Assembly (NCBI GenBank): GCA_031425695.1
Contig: JANPJV010000077.1
Location: forward strand, 1-19,918
Source: JANPJV01 sp031425695
GTDB taxonomy: Bacteria > Pseudomonadota > Gammaproteobacteria > Xanthomonadales > SZUA-5
DNA length: 19,918 bases
Reading direction: 5' to 3'
Positions 7,726-14,932 of this stretch are shown in pieces. Position numbers and translations under genes: made by a program. Position 1 is the first letter of the stretch; the number at the start of each line of letters is the position of its first letter. The notes beneath the pieces are model-generated. The model did not search any database. It was not told the DNA's origin and saw nothing but the letters and a program-made list of their open reading frames with translations.

Positions 7726-8310
7726 CTACGCGAACAACCCGCTCTGCATGCACTCTCGCACCGGGGCAAAGCTCCTGCGGTGGATGGCGCAGGGGCCGAG
7801 CGCCCTGAGGCGTTGGAGGTGCTCGGGCGTCGGGTAGCCGAAATGCTGGGCGAAGCCATAGCCCGGGTATTCGCGATCGCAGTTGGTCATGAGGGCGTCG
7901 CGGAACGTCTTGGCCAGGATCGAGGCGGCGGAAATGCAGGCCTCCGTGGCATCACCCTTGACGATCGCGCGCGCCGGGAAACACATGTCCTTGGGAACGA
8001 TGTTGCCGTCGATCAGCACCTGGCTCGGAATGACCGACAGGCTCATCGCAGCGCGGGTCATGCCCATCAGCGTCGCCTGCAGGATGTTGATGCGATCGAT
8101 GTCGCATGGATCGATGGCAATGATCGCAAAAGCCAGCGCACGCTCGCGAATGCGCGGGGCCAGCCGCTCGCGCTCCTCGCGATTCAGCACCTTGGAATCA
8201 GCCAGGCCACGAATACGCCGGGCCGGGTTGAGGATCACCGCGGCCACCACCACGGGTCCCGCCAAGGGACCACGACCCGCCTCGTCGATGCCTGCGACCA
8301 ACGCCTTCAC
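7726..8310 (-). CDS. rnhB: Ribonuclease HII
   Basis: Cuts RNA in RNA-DNA hybrids and starts removal of single ribonucleotides from DNA, in the cytoplasm. It has 194 residues, close to the family norm. The catalytic DEDD set is visible: Asp9-Glu10 in GIDEAGRGPLAGP, Asp101 in VLIDGN and Asp120 in KGDATEACISAASILAK; HRRSFAPVR near the end is also typical. The start is GTG at 8310, and the four bases GTGA at 8310-8307 contain both this start and the TGA of lpxB, so translation should be coupled. It is the last gene of the minus-strand cluster. In many gammaproteobacteria dnaE follows rnhB; here a convergent kinase gene lies there instead. Confidence 0.97.
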   Translation of the reverse strand: MKALVAGIDEAGRGPLAGPVVVAAVILNPARRIRGLADSKVLNREERERLAPRIRERALAFAIIAIDPCDIDRINILQATLMGMTRAAMSLSVIPSQVLIDGNIVPKDMCFPARAIVKGDATEACISAASILAKTFRDALMTNCDREYPGYGFAQHFGYPTPEHLQRLRALGPCAIHRRSFAPVRECMQSGLFA

Positions 8311-9458
8311 TGCAGTGAATCCATGATCGCCTGGGCTGCGCGCGCAGCCGCGTTCTGGCGCAGGCTCTGGTGAATCGTCACGAATTTCTGGGTCACCGTG
8401 GCCACCGCGCGAGGATCATCGAGCCAACGTTCGAGCTCCGCAGCAAGGCGCTCCGGAGTGACGTCGTCTTGGGAAATCTCCGGCACGATCGCACGTTGCG
8501 CAAGCACGTTCGGCAAAGAATAGTGACTGACCTTGAGCAGCTTGAAACGCCGCACGATCCAGTGAGTGAGCGCGGCGATCCGATACGCGACCACCATCGG
8601 CCGCTTGCACAGCGCAGCCTCCAGCGTGGCCGTGCCGGAAGCCACCAGCGCGACGTCGCAGGCACACAGGGCCGCGCGCGCCTGGCCGTCCAGGAACTCG
8701 ACGCGCGCCGGTGTCCCCGAGCCTTCATTGAGCTTCGCGAGCTGCCCGGCGAGCCGTTCACGTACCGCCGCGCTGGCACTCGGCAACAACAGGCGCAACC
8801 CCGGGCGACGCTGCTGCAGCAGGCGGCCAGCCCCCAGGATGTCGGCACCGAGCCGCTCGATTTCTCCGCTGCGACTGCCCGGCAACAGCGCGATCACCGT
8901 GTCCTTGGGATCGATGGCCAGCCCGGCACGCGCAGCATCACGATCGATGGTGAGATCGATCTCGTCGGCGAACGGGTGACCGACGAACCGCGCATCCACG
9001 CCATGGCGCGCGTACAGGCTCGGCTCGAACGGAAACAGGCACAGGACGAGATCCGCACAGCGCCCGATCTTCGCGGCCCGACCCTGGCGCCAGGCCCAGA
9101 TCGACGGGCTCACGTAATGAATCGTCCGCAGCCCATGGCGACGCAGCCGACGCTCGACGCCGAGATTGAAGTCAGGGGCGTCGATGCCGATGTAGACCGT
9201 CGGCGCCGCCGCTATCAGTTTGGCCACGAACTCGCGGCGCAACTTCAACAGGCGCGGCAGGTGTCGCAGCACCTCGACCAGCCCCATGACGCTGAGCTCG
9301 CTGGCATCGAACCAGCATTCCAGTCCCTCGGCCCGCATCGCCGGCCCGCCGATCCCGATGAATCGAGCATCCGGAACCAGCACCCGCAACTCACGCATCA
9401 ACCCCGCGCCGAGCAAGTCGCCAGAGGCTTCGCCAGCACAGAGGGCGAATTCGGTCAT
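8307..9458 (-). CDS. lpxB: Lipid A disaccharide synthase
   Basis: Glycosyltransferase (family GT19) that joins UDP-2,3-diacylglucosamine and lipid X to form the tetraacyl disaccharide of lipid A at the inner face of the cytoplasmic membrane. The 383-residue product matches the usual length of about 382. The N-terminal CAGEASGDLLGAGLM and the C-terminal HYSLPNVLAQRAIVPE blocks are family signatures. ATG 9458 (MTEFALCAGEASGD) is preferred because it puts the conserved N-terminus at the expected distance; an in-frame GTG at 9488 would add 10 atypical residues and reach into the repeat upstream. No clear Shine-Dalgarno is visible. Unlike the usual adjacent lpxA-lpxB arrangement, 156 nt with an inverted repeat separate it from lpxA. 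Its stop overlaps the rnhB start. Confidence 0.97.
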   Translation of the reverse strand: MTEFALCAGEASGDLLGAGLMRELRVLVPDARFIGIGGPAMRAEGLECWFDASELSVMGLVEVLRHLPRLLKLRREFVAKLIAAAPTVYIGIDAPDFNLGVERRLRRHGLRTIHYVSPSIWAWRQGRAAKIGRCADLVLCLFPFEPSLYARHGVDARFVGHPFADEIDLTIDRDAARAGLAIDPKDTVIALLPGSRSGEIERLGADILGAGRLLQQRRPGLRLLLPSASAAVRERLAGQLAKLNEGSGTPARVEFLDGQARAALCACDVALVASGTATLEAALCKRPMVVAYRIAALTHWIVRRFKLLKVSHYSLPNVLAQRAIVPEISQDDVTPERLAAELERWLDDPRAVATVTQKFVTIHQSLRQNAAARAAQAIMDSLQ

Positions 9459-9480
9459 CAGGGCATTGCCAGTAAGAGCA

Positions 9481-9595
9481 TGATCCACAGATTACGCAGA
9501 TTTCCGCAGATTAAGAGCAAGAACGGGGCTCCAAAGCACGAATCCCTTCGAAAATAATCTGCGCATATCTGCGCAAATCTGCGCAATCTGTGGAT
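9481..9595. repeat. Inverted repeat with GCGCAGAT-type tandem units in the lpxA-lpxB gap
   Basis: The left arm (9483-9513) begins ATCCACAGATTACGCAGATT. The right arm (9554-9595), read as reverse complement, begins TTATCCACAGATTGCGCAG. Within the arms a unit of about 10 bp (ATWTGCGCAG) repeats: about two units on the left and three on the right. The about 40-nt centre contains GAATCCCTTCGA (9540-9551). The arms are AT-richer than the surroundings. It fills nearly all of the 156-nt gap and encodes nothing. Confidence 0.85.
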
Positions 9596-9614
9596 AAAAA
9601 AGCTTCTCGCTTTC

Positions 9615-10382
9615 TCAGCGCAAAAGCGACCGCTCGCTCTGGTCGATGAAATCGACCATGCGCTGCACCTCGGGGACGGCTTGTTCGATGAGCTTGGCGC
9701 GGGCTTCGGCGAGCGGGAGGCCGGCGATGAACAGCGTGCGGTAGGCGCGCTTGATGGCCTGGATCTGTTCGGCGGTGAAGCCGCGGCGCTTGAGGCCTTC
9801 GGTGTTGATTCCGCGCGGCACGCTCATCTCGCCGCCGACAACGACATACGGCAGCACATCCTGGTTGACCTTGCTGCCCATGGCAGTGAAGGCGTGCGCG
9901 CCGACCTTGCAGAATTGGTGAATCAGCGAATAGCCGCCGAGAATGGCGTATTCGTCGACGCGCACATGGCCGGCGAGCGCCACGCTGTTGGCGAGGATCG
10001 TGTGGTCGCCGATCACGCAGTCGTGGGCGATATGCACGTAGGCCATGATCCAATTGTCATCACCGATGCGGGTGGCGCCACCGCCTTGGCTCGTGCCGCG
10101 GTTGATGGTGACGAACTCGCGGATGGTGTTGCCGTTGCCGATGGCGAGCAAGGTGTCTTCGTTCGCGTACTTCTTGTCCTGCGGATCGCCACCGATCACG
10201 CTGTGCGCATGGATGATGTTGTCACGACCGATTTCAGTACGGCCCTGGATCACGCTGTGGGCGCCGATGCGCGTGCCGGTACCGATGCTGACGCGCGCGC
10301 CGATGATCGCGTACGGGCCAATCTCGACATTGCTGTCGAGCGTCGCACTCGGGTCGATGATGGCGGTCGGATGGATCGCCAT
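9615..10382 (-). CDS. lpxA: UDP-N-acetylglucosamine acyltransferase
   Basis: First step of lipid A synthesis: transfers a 3-hydroxyacyl chain from ACP to the 3-OH of UDP-GlcNAc in the cytoplasm. The 255 residues form a left-handed beta-helix of hexapeptide repeats (IGPYAI, VSIGTG, TRIGAH and so on) followed by a helical C-terminal domain. His120 in VHIAHDCVIGD is the counterpart of the E. coli catalytic His125; NIEGLKRRGF-type sequence appears as NTEGLKRRGFT. ATG 10382 gives the family N-terminus MAIHPTAIIDPSA; longer in-frame forms would lie inside fabZ. The gene begins 2 nt after the fabZ stop, without a strong ribosome binding site, which suggests coupling. Chain-length preference cannot be told by eye. 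Confidence 0.98.
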   Translation of the reverse strand: MAIHPTAIIDPSATLDSNVEIGPYAIIGARVSIGTGTRIGAHSVIQGRTEIGRDNIIHAHSVIGGDPQDKKYANEDTLLAIGNGNTIREFVTINRGTSQGGGATRIGDDNWIMAYVHIAHDCVIGDHTILANSVALAGHVRVDEYAILGGYSLIHQFCKVGAHAFTAMGSKVNQDVLPYVVVGGEMSVPRGINTEGLKRRGFTAEQIQAIKRAYRTLFIAGLPLAEARAKLIEQAVPEVQRMVDFIDQSERSLLR

Positions 10383-10384
10383 CG

Positions 10385-10855
10385 TTATGGCGCGCGCTCG
10401 GCGCAAAGCATTTCGGCACTGGCGACGACCACACCGTCGACCTTGGCCTGGCACAGAAACTGGCCCATGCGCATCACCATGCGCTTCTGTTCGACCTCGA
10501 GAATGAGCTGGTCGCCGGGACGCACGATCTGGGTAAAGCGCGCCTTGTCGATCTTGACCAGGTAATACAGCGGCTTCTGATCCGGGAGCGTGGTCGCGGA
10601 AAGCTGCACCAGCACACCCGAAGCCTGTGCCAGCGCCTCCAGGATCAGCACCCCGGGCATCACCGGGTTGCCCGGGAAATGACCCTGAAAGAAGGGTTCG
10701 TTGACGGTCACATTCTTGAGCGCGGTCAGGCGCTTGCCGGGCTCGAATGCGGTGACGCGGTCGATCAGCAAGAAGGGATAGCGGTGCGGCAGCATCTCGA
10801 AGATGCGGCGCACATCGACCGGCAGCTCGGTACGGGTTGGCGTGTCAGCGGTCAT
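10385..10855 (-). CDS. fabZ: 3-hydroxyacyl-ACP dehydratase
   Basis: Dehydrates 3-hydroxyacyl-ACP in fatty acid elongation and so competes with LpxA and LpxD for the same 3-hydroxyacyl-ACP; its place between lpxD and lpxA is conserved in proteobacteria. The 156-residue hot-dog fold protein has the active-site His59 in FFQGHFPGNP and Glu73 in GVLILEALAQ, 14 residues apart as in E. coli FabZ. ATG 10855 lies inside the end of lpxD (11-nt overlap, 10845-10855), and lpxA follows after 2 nt. The N-terminus is a few residues longer than usual (MTADTPTRTELP) before IFEMLPHRYPFLLIDRV. Confidence 0.98.
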   Translation of the reverse strand: MTADTPTRTELPVDVRRIFEMLPHRYPFLLIDRVTAFEPGKRLTALKNVTVNEPFFQGHFPGNPVMPGVLILEALAQASGVLVQLSATTLPDQKPLYYLVKIDKARFTQIVRPGDQLILEVEQKRMVMRMGQFLCQAKVDGVVVASAEMLCAERAP

Positions 10856-11885
10856 TCTGGTCGTCGGTCGGGTCAGGTGATGGGTTCAGGCCACTCGCGG
10901 TGCGGCGCAGGCCCAGCTGCTTGAAGCGCACGGCGCTCCTGCGCCACGTTCGATTATCCATCAGTGGCGTTCCCGATGAGTACTCGCCCGGCTCGCGGAT
11001 CGAGTGCGTGACCAGGCTCATGGCCGTGATCGTGACCTTGTCGCAGATGGTCAGGTGGCCGAGCACGCCCGCGGCCCCCCCGATCAGGCAATGGCGGCCG
11101 ATACGCGCGCTGCCGGCGACCGCCGAGCATCCCGCCATCGCCGTGTGCGCTCCGATATGGACGTTGTGGCCGATCTGGATCTGGTTGTCGAGGCGTACGT
11201 CCTCTTCAAGCACAGTATCGCCGAGGGCGCCGCGATCGATGGTGGTGTTGGCCCCGATCTCGCAGTCGTCGCCGATGACCACGCCGCCGAGCTGCGGCAC
11301 CTTGAGCCAGCGGCCGCGATCAATAGCCAGGCCGAAGCCATCGGCACCGAGCACGGCACCGGGATGGACCAGGACACGCGCACCGAGGCGAACGCGCTTG
11401 ACCAGTGTGACCCGCGCGACGAGCGTGCAATCGGGCCCGATCTCGCAATCTTCGCCGATGACGCAATGCGGGCCGATCAGTGCCGCCTCGGCGATCCTCG
11501 CACGTGGACCGATGACCACCTGCGGGCCGATCGAGGCGAGTGCCGAAACGATCGCCGACGGATCAATCACCGCGCTCGGATGAATGCCGGGCTCCCGCGA
11601 CGGGCCAGCTTCGAACAGCGCTGCGATCCGCGCAAAATCGGCATACGGATTGCGGCTCCCGAGGAGCGCACACGGCGCGTGGTCGAGATCGGCCGGGCCG
11701 ACCACAGCGCCGGCCTTGGTGCCGCCAAGTTGCCGGCGATACTTGGGATTGGCCAGGAAGCTTAGTTGCGTGGGACCGGCATGCTCCAGCGTCCCCACGC
11801 CGTCGACGACGAGCCCGGGATCACCACGCAGTTGCAGCCCGAAGCGGGCGGCAAGCTCGCCGAGGCTGAACCCATTCGAACTCAC
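10845..11885 (-). CDS. lpxD: UDP-3-O-(3-hydroxyacyl)glucosamine N-acyltransferase
   Basis: Third step of lipid A synthesis: N-acylation of UDP-3-O-acyl-glucosamine by 3-hydroxyacyl-ACP. It has 346 residues (E. coli 341). An N-terminal uridine-binding domain (about 1-100; TQLSFLANPKYRRQL) is followed by a hexapeptide-repeat beta-helix (about 100-310) with NTTIDRGALGDT and the catalytic His240 in DNQIQIGHNVHIG. The C-terminal part includes RTWRRSAVRFKQLG and a hydrophilic tail, PSPDPTDDQNDR. The start is GTG at 11885; GTGA at 11885-11882 holds both this start and the skp stop. No nearby in-frame ATG exists, so the GTG is secure. Confidence 0.98.
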   Translation of the reverse strand: MSSNGFSLGELAARFGLQLRGDPGLVVDGVGTLEHAGPTQLSFLANPKYRRQLGGTKAGAVVGPADLDHAPCALLGSRNPYADFARIAALFEAGPSREPGIHPSAVIDPSAIVSALASIGPQVVIGPRARIAEAALIGPHCVIGEDCEIGPDCTLVARVTLVKRVRLGARVLVHPGAVLGADGFGLAIDRGRWLKVPQLGGVVIGDDCEIGANTTIDRGALGDTVLEEDVRLDNQIQIGHNVHIGAHTAMAGCSAVAGSARIGRHCLIGGAAGVLGHLTICDKVTITAMSLVTHSIREPGEYSSGTPLMDNRTWRRSAVRFKQLGLRRTASGLNPSPDPTDDQNDR

Positions 11886-12439
11886 GGTGCACGGATCTCG
11901 TCGGCGCGCAGGTTGACGCGCTCGAGCACCACATCGGTGATGTCGAGGCGCGGATTGGCGAAGCCAACGCCGTCGGTGAGCACCAGGTCGAAACCCTCGC
12001 TGCGCGCGTAGGCACCGATCTCTTCGCGGATGCGCCGATCGATGCCCTCGGTCATTTCCTTCATGCGCCGGTTGAGCGCCTGGTTCAGGTCCTTGCGCTG
12101 CCGCGCGATGCTGTTTTCCAGGGTGGCGATCTCGCGCTTGAGATCTTCCGCGTCGATTGAAGACAGCCCGCTGACCTCGCGATCGCGGCGCCCCTCGAGC
12201 TCACGCAGCCGCGCTTCCTCGAGCTGGAAGGCACGGTTGCGCGCCGTGAATTCCTCGGTAAGGCGCGCCCGCCCGGCCGCGAACAGGGCCGATTCGTTGA
12301 TCACCCGGGTCATGTCGACATAGGCGATCCGGGCCGGTGCGGTTTGCGCCCGTCCCGGCTCCGGCGCGCCGACCAGCAGTCCAGCGGCCAGGATCAGGCC
12401 GCCCGCTGCCAGCAAGGCGCTTGGAGTGCGAGCTGGCAT
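11882..12439 (-). CDS. skp: Periplasmic chaperone Skp/OmpH family
   Basis: Binds unfolded outer-membrane proteins in the periplasm and hands them towards BamA. The 185-residue product has a signal peptide (basic start, hydrophobic stretch, likely cleavage after GRA near residue 31) followed by the family core IAYVDMTRVINES. A long charged coiled coil (about 55-130; LRELEGRRDREVSGLSSI) and the C-terminal strand segment GFDLVLTDGVGF complete the fold. It lies 27 nt after bamA and overlaps the lpxD start by 4 nt, the usual bamA-skp-lpxD order. The ribosome binding site is weak. Confidence 0.95.
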   Translation of the reverse strand: MPARTPSALLAAGGLILAAGLLVGAPEPGRAQTAPARIAYVDMTRVINESALFAAGRARLTEEFTARNRAFQLEEARLRELEGRRDREVSGLSSIDAEDLKREIATLENSIARQRKDLNQALNRRMKEMTEGIDRRIREEIGAYARSEGFDLVLTDGVGFANPRLDITDVVLERVNLRADEIRAP

Positions 12440-12466
12440 CGGCCAAGGGTTTCCCAGCGGCCCGGG

Positions 12467-14809
12467 CTAGAACTGGTTGCCGAAGGAGAACTGGATGCGC
12501 TCGACGTCGTCCCCGTCCTGATCGTTCAGCGGATAGGCGACATTGATCACGATCGGACCGACTGGCGCGCGCCACTGCATGGTCAAGCCGGTCGACATGC
12601 GCAACTCCGAGGCCTCGAAACTTTCGAAATCCTTGTAGACGTTGCCGACGTCGAAGAACCAGCCCAGGCGGATGGTGTCGGCGCCCTTGGTGAACGGCGT
12701 CGGGAACAGGAACTCGACGTTGCCGATCATGTTGAGCGCGCCGCCGACCGGCACTTCGTTTCCGGCCGACAGCAGCCGCGGACCCAGCGTGTTGTCGCGG
12801 AAGCCACGCACCGAGCGCACGCCGCCCGAGTAGTAGTTTTCCCAGAACGGGAAACCGAGGCGCCCACCCCGCGGCACCTGCATGTCCGGCGGCCCGACCA
12901 GGGTGGGGTCTTCCTTGCTCCCACCATAGGTATCGCCATAGCCAAGCTCGCCATTGACCATGAGGGTGAAATTCTTGGTCAGCGGGAAGTACTTCTGGTA
13001 CTGCGCGGACAGCTTGAAGTAGCGCAGTTCGCTGGGCGGCAGCACGAGCTCCGCGCCGAACTTGGTCAGCGACCCCGCGGTCGGCGAGAAGAACTTGTTG
13101 CGGCTGTCGCGGAACCAGGAGGTCTCGAAACGGATGGAGTTGAACGCGCCGTTGTCGTAGACGAACGGAATGTATTCGTCCGGCGTCAGCCCCGGGAAGA
13201 TCTCGATCTCGGTGCGGTCGAGCGCGAGCCGGAAGTTGATGCGGTCGTACTCGGACAACGGAATGCCGTAATTGAGGCCGACCTGGGCGACGTTGGAGGT
13301 GTAGCTGGCGATGTTCTGCTGCGACGAATCAAGCTCGCGGTAGCTCACGTTGAAGCCGCGGCTGATGCCTTCGTCGGTGTAGTAAGGATTGTAGTAGGTG
13401 GCGTCGAACCGCTTGTAGATGCGGTTGTTGCTGACCGCAAAGCCCACGCGATTTCCGGTACCGAGGAAATTGTCGAACGACAGCGCCACGGTCAGGATCG
13501 CGCCCTGCAGCTCCGAATAGCCAATGCCGAACTGGAAGTTGCCGGTCTGTTGTTCTTCGACCTTGACCACGATGTCGACCTGGTCGTCGCTGCCGGCGAC
13601 CTTGGGGGTCTCGACTTCGACGGTCTTGAAGAAGCCGAGGCGCTCCAGGCGCACCTTGGAGCGATCGATCGCGGACTGGTTGAACCAGCCGCCCTCGAAC
13701 TGGCGCAGCTCACGGCGCAGCACCTCGTCGCGGGTCTTGTCGTTGCCTTCGAAGTTGATGCGGCGCACGTAGACGCGCTTGCCCGGATCGACCAGCAAGG
13801 TGATGTCGACGATGCGCTTCTCGCGGTCGACGTTGGGAATCGGCGAAACCTTGGCAAAGGCGTAGCCGAAATTGCCCAGCAAGCGCTCGATGAACTCGGA
13901 GCTCTGCTCGAGGTTGCGGCGCGAGAAGGTCTCGCCCTTCTTGAACATCACCAGGCTCTGGACGGTCTCCTCCGGCACGATGAACTTGCCGGTCAGGCGC
14001 ACGTCGCCGATGGTGTAGATCTCGCCCTCGTTGACGTTGGCGGTCACGTAGACGTTGCGGCGGTCCGGACTGACGCTGATCTGCGTCGATTCGACATCGA
14101 AATCGACGTAGCCGCGGTCGAGATAGAAGGCGCGCAGCTTTTCCAGGTCGCCGGAGAGCTTTTCGCGCGAGTACTGGTCGTCGCGGCGATACCAGGACAG
14201 CCAGTTGGAGGTGTCGAGCTCGAACTCCTCGCGAATTTCCTCGTCGGTAAAGGTCTCGTTGCCGACGATGTTGATGTGCTTGATCTTCGCCGCCTTGCCC
14301 TCGGCGATGCTGATCTTGACGTCGACGCGGTTGCGATCGAGCTCAGTCACCGACGGGGTGATCTTGACGTTGTACTTGCCGCGGTTGTTGTACTGCTTGG
14401 TGAGCTCCTGGGTGACCCGCTCGATGTTGAGCTCGTTGTAGGTTTCACCTTCGGCCAAGCCGATGTTGGTGAGGCCCTTGGTCAGCTCCTCGGTCTTGAT
14501 GTCCTTGTTGCCGATCAGCTCGATCTTGGAGATCGCCGGGCGCTCGCGCACGGTGACCACCAGGATCTCGCCCTGGCGATCGAGGCGCACGTCCTTGAAG
14601 AACCCGGTCTTGTAGAGCGCGCGCAAGGCGTCGGACGCAGCCGCTCGATCGACACGGTCACCCTTCTGGATCGGCAGGTAGGTAAAAACGGTGCCGGCAG
14701 AAATCCGCTCGAGGCCATCGACGCGGATGTCGCTGACGACGAAATCGTCAACGGCTGCCGCCACGGTACCTGAGAGAGCCAACAGAATGGACGCGACCAA
14801 CTTTTTCAT
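12467..14809 (-). CDS. bamA: Outer membrane protein assembly factor BamA
   Basis: Core of the BAM complex, which folds and inserts beta-barrel proteins into the outer membrane. The 780-residue product has a signal peptide (MKKLVASILLALSGTVAAA), five POTRA repeats (about 22-350; the first begins FVVSDIRVDGLERISAG) and a C-terminal 16-strand barrel. The essential loop-6 motif VRGF is at about 667-670, and the chain ends in Phe (FSFGNQF), the usual outer-membrane signal. ATG 14809 is supported by the signal peptide and by GAGG (complement of 14820-14823) about 10 nt upstream; an in-frame codon 13 residues earlier would bury the signal. The gap to rseP is 123 nt and contains a strong hairpin. In E. 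coli a sigma-E promoter drives bamA from this area; I could not identify one here. Confidence 0.98.
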   Translation of the reverse strand: MKKLVASILLALSGTVAAAVDDFVVSDIRVDGLERISAGTVFTYLPIQKGDRVDRAAASDALRALYKTGFFKDVRLDRQGEILVVTVRERPAISKIELIGNKDIKTEELTKGLTNIGLAEGETYNELNIERVTQELTKQYNNRGKYNVKITPSVTELDRNRVDVKISIAEGKAAKIKHINIVGNETFTDEEIREEFELDTSNWLSWYRRDDQYSREKLSGDLEKLRAFYLDRGYVDFDVESTQISVSPDRRNVYVTANVNEGEIYTIGDVRLTGKFIVPEETVQSLVMFKKGETFSRRNLEQSSEFIERLLGNFGYAFAKVSPIPNVDREKRIVDITLLVDPGKRVYVRRINFEGNDKTRDEVLRRELRQFEGGWFNQSAIDRSKVRLERLGFFKTVEVETPKVAGSDDQVDIVVKVEEQQTGNFQFGIGYSELQGAILTVALSFDNFLGTGNRVGFAVSNNRIYKRFDATYYNPYYTDEGISRGFNVSYRELDSSQQNIASYTSNVAQVGLNYGIPLSEYDRINFRLALDRTEIEIFPGLTPDEYIPFVYDNGAFNSIRFETSWFRDSRNKFFSPTAGSLTKFGAELVLPPSELRYFKLSAQYQKYFPLTKNFTLMVNGELGYGDTYGGSKEDPTLVGPPDMQVPRGGRLGFPFWENYYSGGVRSVRGFRDNTLGPRLLSAGNEVPVGGALNMIGNVEFLFPTPFTKGADTIRLGWFFDVGNVYKDFESFEASELRMSTGLTMQWRAPVGPIVINVAYPLNDQDGDDVERIQFSFGNQF

Positions 14810-14844
14810 GCGCGCAAAGCCTCGAAGCAAATCGTCAATGGGAG

Positions 14845-14874
14845 CCACGCGTTGTGTTTATTGAAGGTGCGTGG
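14845..14874 (-). other. Short inverted repeat in the bamA leader
   Basis: CCACGC (14845-14850 on the plus strand) pairs with GCGTGG (14869-14874), with an 18-nt AT-rich loop, about 36 nt upstream of the bamA start. It could be part of a 5' untranslated structure or an operator, but a 6-bp stem with a large loop is weak evidence. Confidence 0.25.
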
Positions 14875-14886
14875 TCTCGGGGTGCA

Positions 14887-14913
14887 ATGGCCGACCCCGA
14901 CGGGGCCGGCCAT
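14887..14913 (-). other. Strong hairpin in the rseP-bamA gap
   Basis: In minus-strand RNA the 12-nt arms (14913-14902 and 14898-14887) pair completely around a 3-nt loop GUC, with one G-U wobble; the stem is very GC-rich (AUGGCCGGCCCC with GGGGUCGGCCAU). It begins 19 nt after the rseP stop. No U-run follows in the direction of the operon, so it is not a standard terminator for it. On the plus strand the hairpin is followed by GAATTTTTAG, which resembles a terminator against antisense transcription. Pausing, attenuation or mRNA end protection between rseP and bamA are possible roles. Confidence 0.6.
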
Positions 14914-14932
14914 GAATTTTTAGCAGGTGTGG

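Noticed and set aside
12344..14773. 809-codon open frame on the plus strand, antisense to bamA
   Set aside because: It mirrors the codon pattern of bamA in GC-rich DNA, has Asp/Val/Leu/Ala-rich low-complexity sequence without any family motif, and bamA itself is unmistakable.
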